64,000 nucleotides of DNA from contig JAJIRX010000870.1 in assembly GCA_023853785.1 (NCBI GenBank), positions 55,590 to 119,589 on the forward strand, written 5' to 3'. Source of the stretch: Psilocybe azurescens (Eukaryota > Basidiomycota > Agaricomycetes > Agaricales > Agrocybaceae). Shown one piece after another: positions 62,641 to 64,000 of the stretch (position 1 is its first letter; each line of letters starts with the position of its first letter). The notes under the pieces were generated by a model. It was not told the origin of the DNA, did no database searches, and saw only the letters and a program-made list of their open reading frames with translations. The position numbers were made by a program, and so were the translations under genes.

Positions 62641-64000
62641 TATAGAGCCACACAGCACTTCTATAGTCAAATTATATATACTCACAGTCAATAACAGTCA
62701 ATATTTCTGTCCTTATCTAAAAAGTGACCAAATACACTAATATATATACACAGAACTCTACATTCTGTGTCCATTAAATATTTCTTTGCTTTGTAAATCT
62801 GAAACCAAAATTTCAAATAATATTAGACCTACTCTAACTAATCCACAGTACCTTTGTCATGATGTCTGCAACTGTTTTAATATCTACACCCCTGTCCATA
62901 TCCACTCCCAATCAATTATCATTCTACTTTATATTTTATACAATACTGTACTACTCATTGACTATCCACAAATTATCTCATATGCACAGCACCTGTGGCA
63001 CTGTGAAATTTTAAATTTCATGCCTTATACTCTTTATCTTCACAATCAAAATAGTCTGCAAATTAATCACATCAATCTACAACCTATAGTTTATTAAAAA
63101 TAAAAGTCTATTTTCACACACAATACTTAACAGTCTATTTATTTTTACATGCATAAACCACACAGGAGCTTTATCATCAAAAAAATATTTTTATCACTTG
63201 TAGAGAACAGTAGATTGCCTATTTCCAATTAGGAAATTATATCCCAGTGCTATCTTGATATCCATATCTTTATTTAAATAGCATCCACACACTCACAATT
63301 TCCTCTACTACATATCAGTTTTAAAGCTTGCCAATGCAGTGCTCCTGCACCTTACTAAGTCAGTGCTGCACACCTCCATACTAAATATAATATAAATATT
63401 TTATCACTCCACCCTTTAAGTTTAATCAAAACCATTTGGAAATGTCACAACAAAGCATGGCACCTTTGGCACTATGCCTATAACAATATACATTCCCTCA
63501 ATATATCTCCAGCCCACTCTTCAGCAATCATTGTGTACATTATTTTTCACAAAAATAATCTTATTTTGCATTTTATATAAAACTGGAACCATCCTACACT
63601 TTTCACAATTAAAATAGCTGTCCTCTCACTCCACTACAGTTGTTCTGCAAATTAATCACATTAATCTACAGTCTATAGTACATTAAAATTTACATGTTAG
63701 TTCTTGTGCCCAATAGTTAACTGTGTCTATATTTTTACCCACTACATGAGTAAAGCACACTGGAGCTTCATCCTAAAAAGAATAATTTTATTATCTGTAC
63801 AGCACTGTAGACTGCCTATTTCCAGTTGTAAAATTGTGTCCCAGTTCTATCTTCCTATCTACATCTTTATTTAAATAGTTCCACCCTGTTCCATTCAAAA
63901 ACATTGTCACCAACTGATAGTTCATTTTATACTAACTTGTTTACTGTCCCAATTGTGTTCATTGTCTGCAAATTTATTCAGTGGTTTGCATTTGAATTTT
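62641..64000. repeat. AT-rich repetitive DNA with a duplicated 150 bp segment
   Basis: A+T content is visibly high and no frame is coding-like. A segment near 63140-63290 recurs with changes near 63740-63880. Both contain ggagctt.atc, gactgcctatttcca, cccag..ctatctt and atctttatttaaatag. Other pieces (ctgcaaattaatcacat.aatctaca near 63055 and 63655) recur in the same order about 600 bp apart. So a roughly 600 bp unit is repeated in tandem. It runs off the window. Confidence 0.6.

Noticed and set aside
62641..64000. Copia-type retrotransposon body
   Set aside because: Complement translations gave no integrase or reverse transcriptase motifs and no LTR pair was found.

Overview
The window reads as nuclear DNA of a mushroom-forming basidiomycete (Agaricomycetes). 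The support is genes split by many 45-65 nt introns with GT(or GC)..AG ends, and families typical of that class: a Pho80-type cyclin with a huge Q/S/G-rich tail, DUF6533-like seven-helix membrane proteins, an F-box protein with the HPARRRLF-type continuation, a NACHT NTPase and an A-T-TE NRPS-like synthetase. The species cannot be read from the sequence.

Layout. (1) 1-3348: 3' part of a Pho80/Pcl-type cyclin gene. (2) About 3.35-10.86 kb: a long stretch with no gene I can support. (3) 10863-15700: a many-exon SPO22/ZIP4-like meiotic gene. (4) 15.7-20.2 kb: a doubtful minus-strand gene and decayed tandem relics. (5) 20.4-51.8 kb: an accessory, biosynthesis-like region. (6) 51.8-62.1 kb: a two-PH/two-CRIB protein without a kinase domain, an F-box protein, a C-terminal scrap of a CHS7-like chitin synthase chaperone, and a short NACHT NTPase. 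(7) 62.1-64 kb: AT-rich repetitive DNA with GC-rich hairpins.

The centre of interest is 20.4-51.8 kb. A module of an NRPS-like gene (minus strand), an O-methyltransferase (plus strand, divergent) and a seven-helix membrane protein (plus strand) occurs twice in the same order and orientation: 20422-33398 and 34333-51787. The synthetase reads adenylation - carrier - thioesterase, and then runs in the same reading frame into a 2-oxoglutarate/Fe(II) dioxygenase domain with an intact HxD...H set. I know of no characterised enzyme with this A-T-TE-2OG layout. Module 1 also carries an aromatic-ring-type flavin monooxygenase. Module 2 carries a hemerythrin-like gene and an unclassified transposon. 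A plausible reading is a pathway that activates an arylpyruvic-type keto acid, condenses and releases it, oxidises it (dioxygenase, flavoprotein) and O-methylates it; the substrate and product are inference.

Caution on breaks. At least nine unrelated genes here are interrupted by single missing bases in or beside short homopolymers, where the reading frame and paralogues show what is expected. This looks like consensus error rather than gene death. The module-1 synthetase is different: it has several one-base gains that its paralogue lacks, so it may be a true pseudogene.
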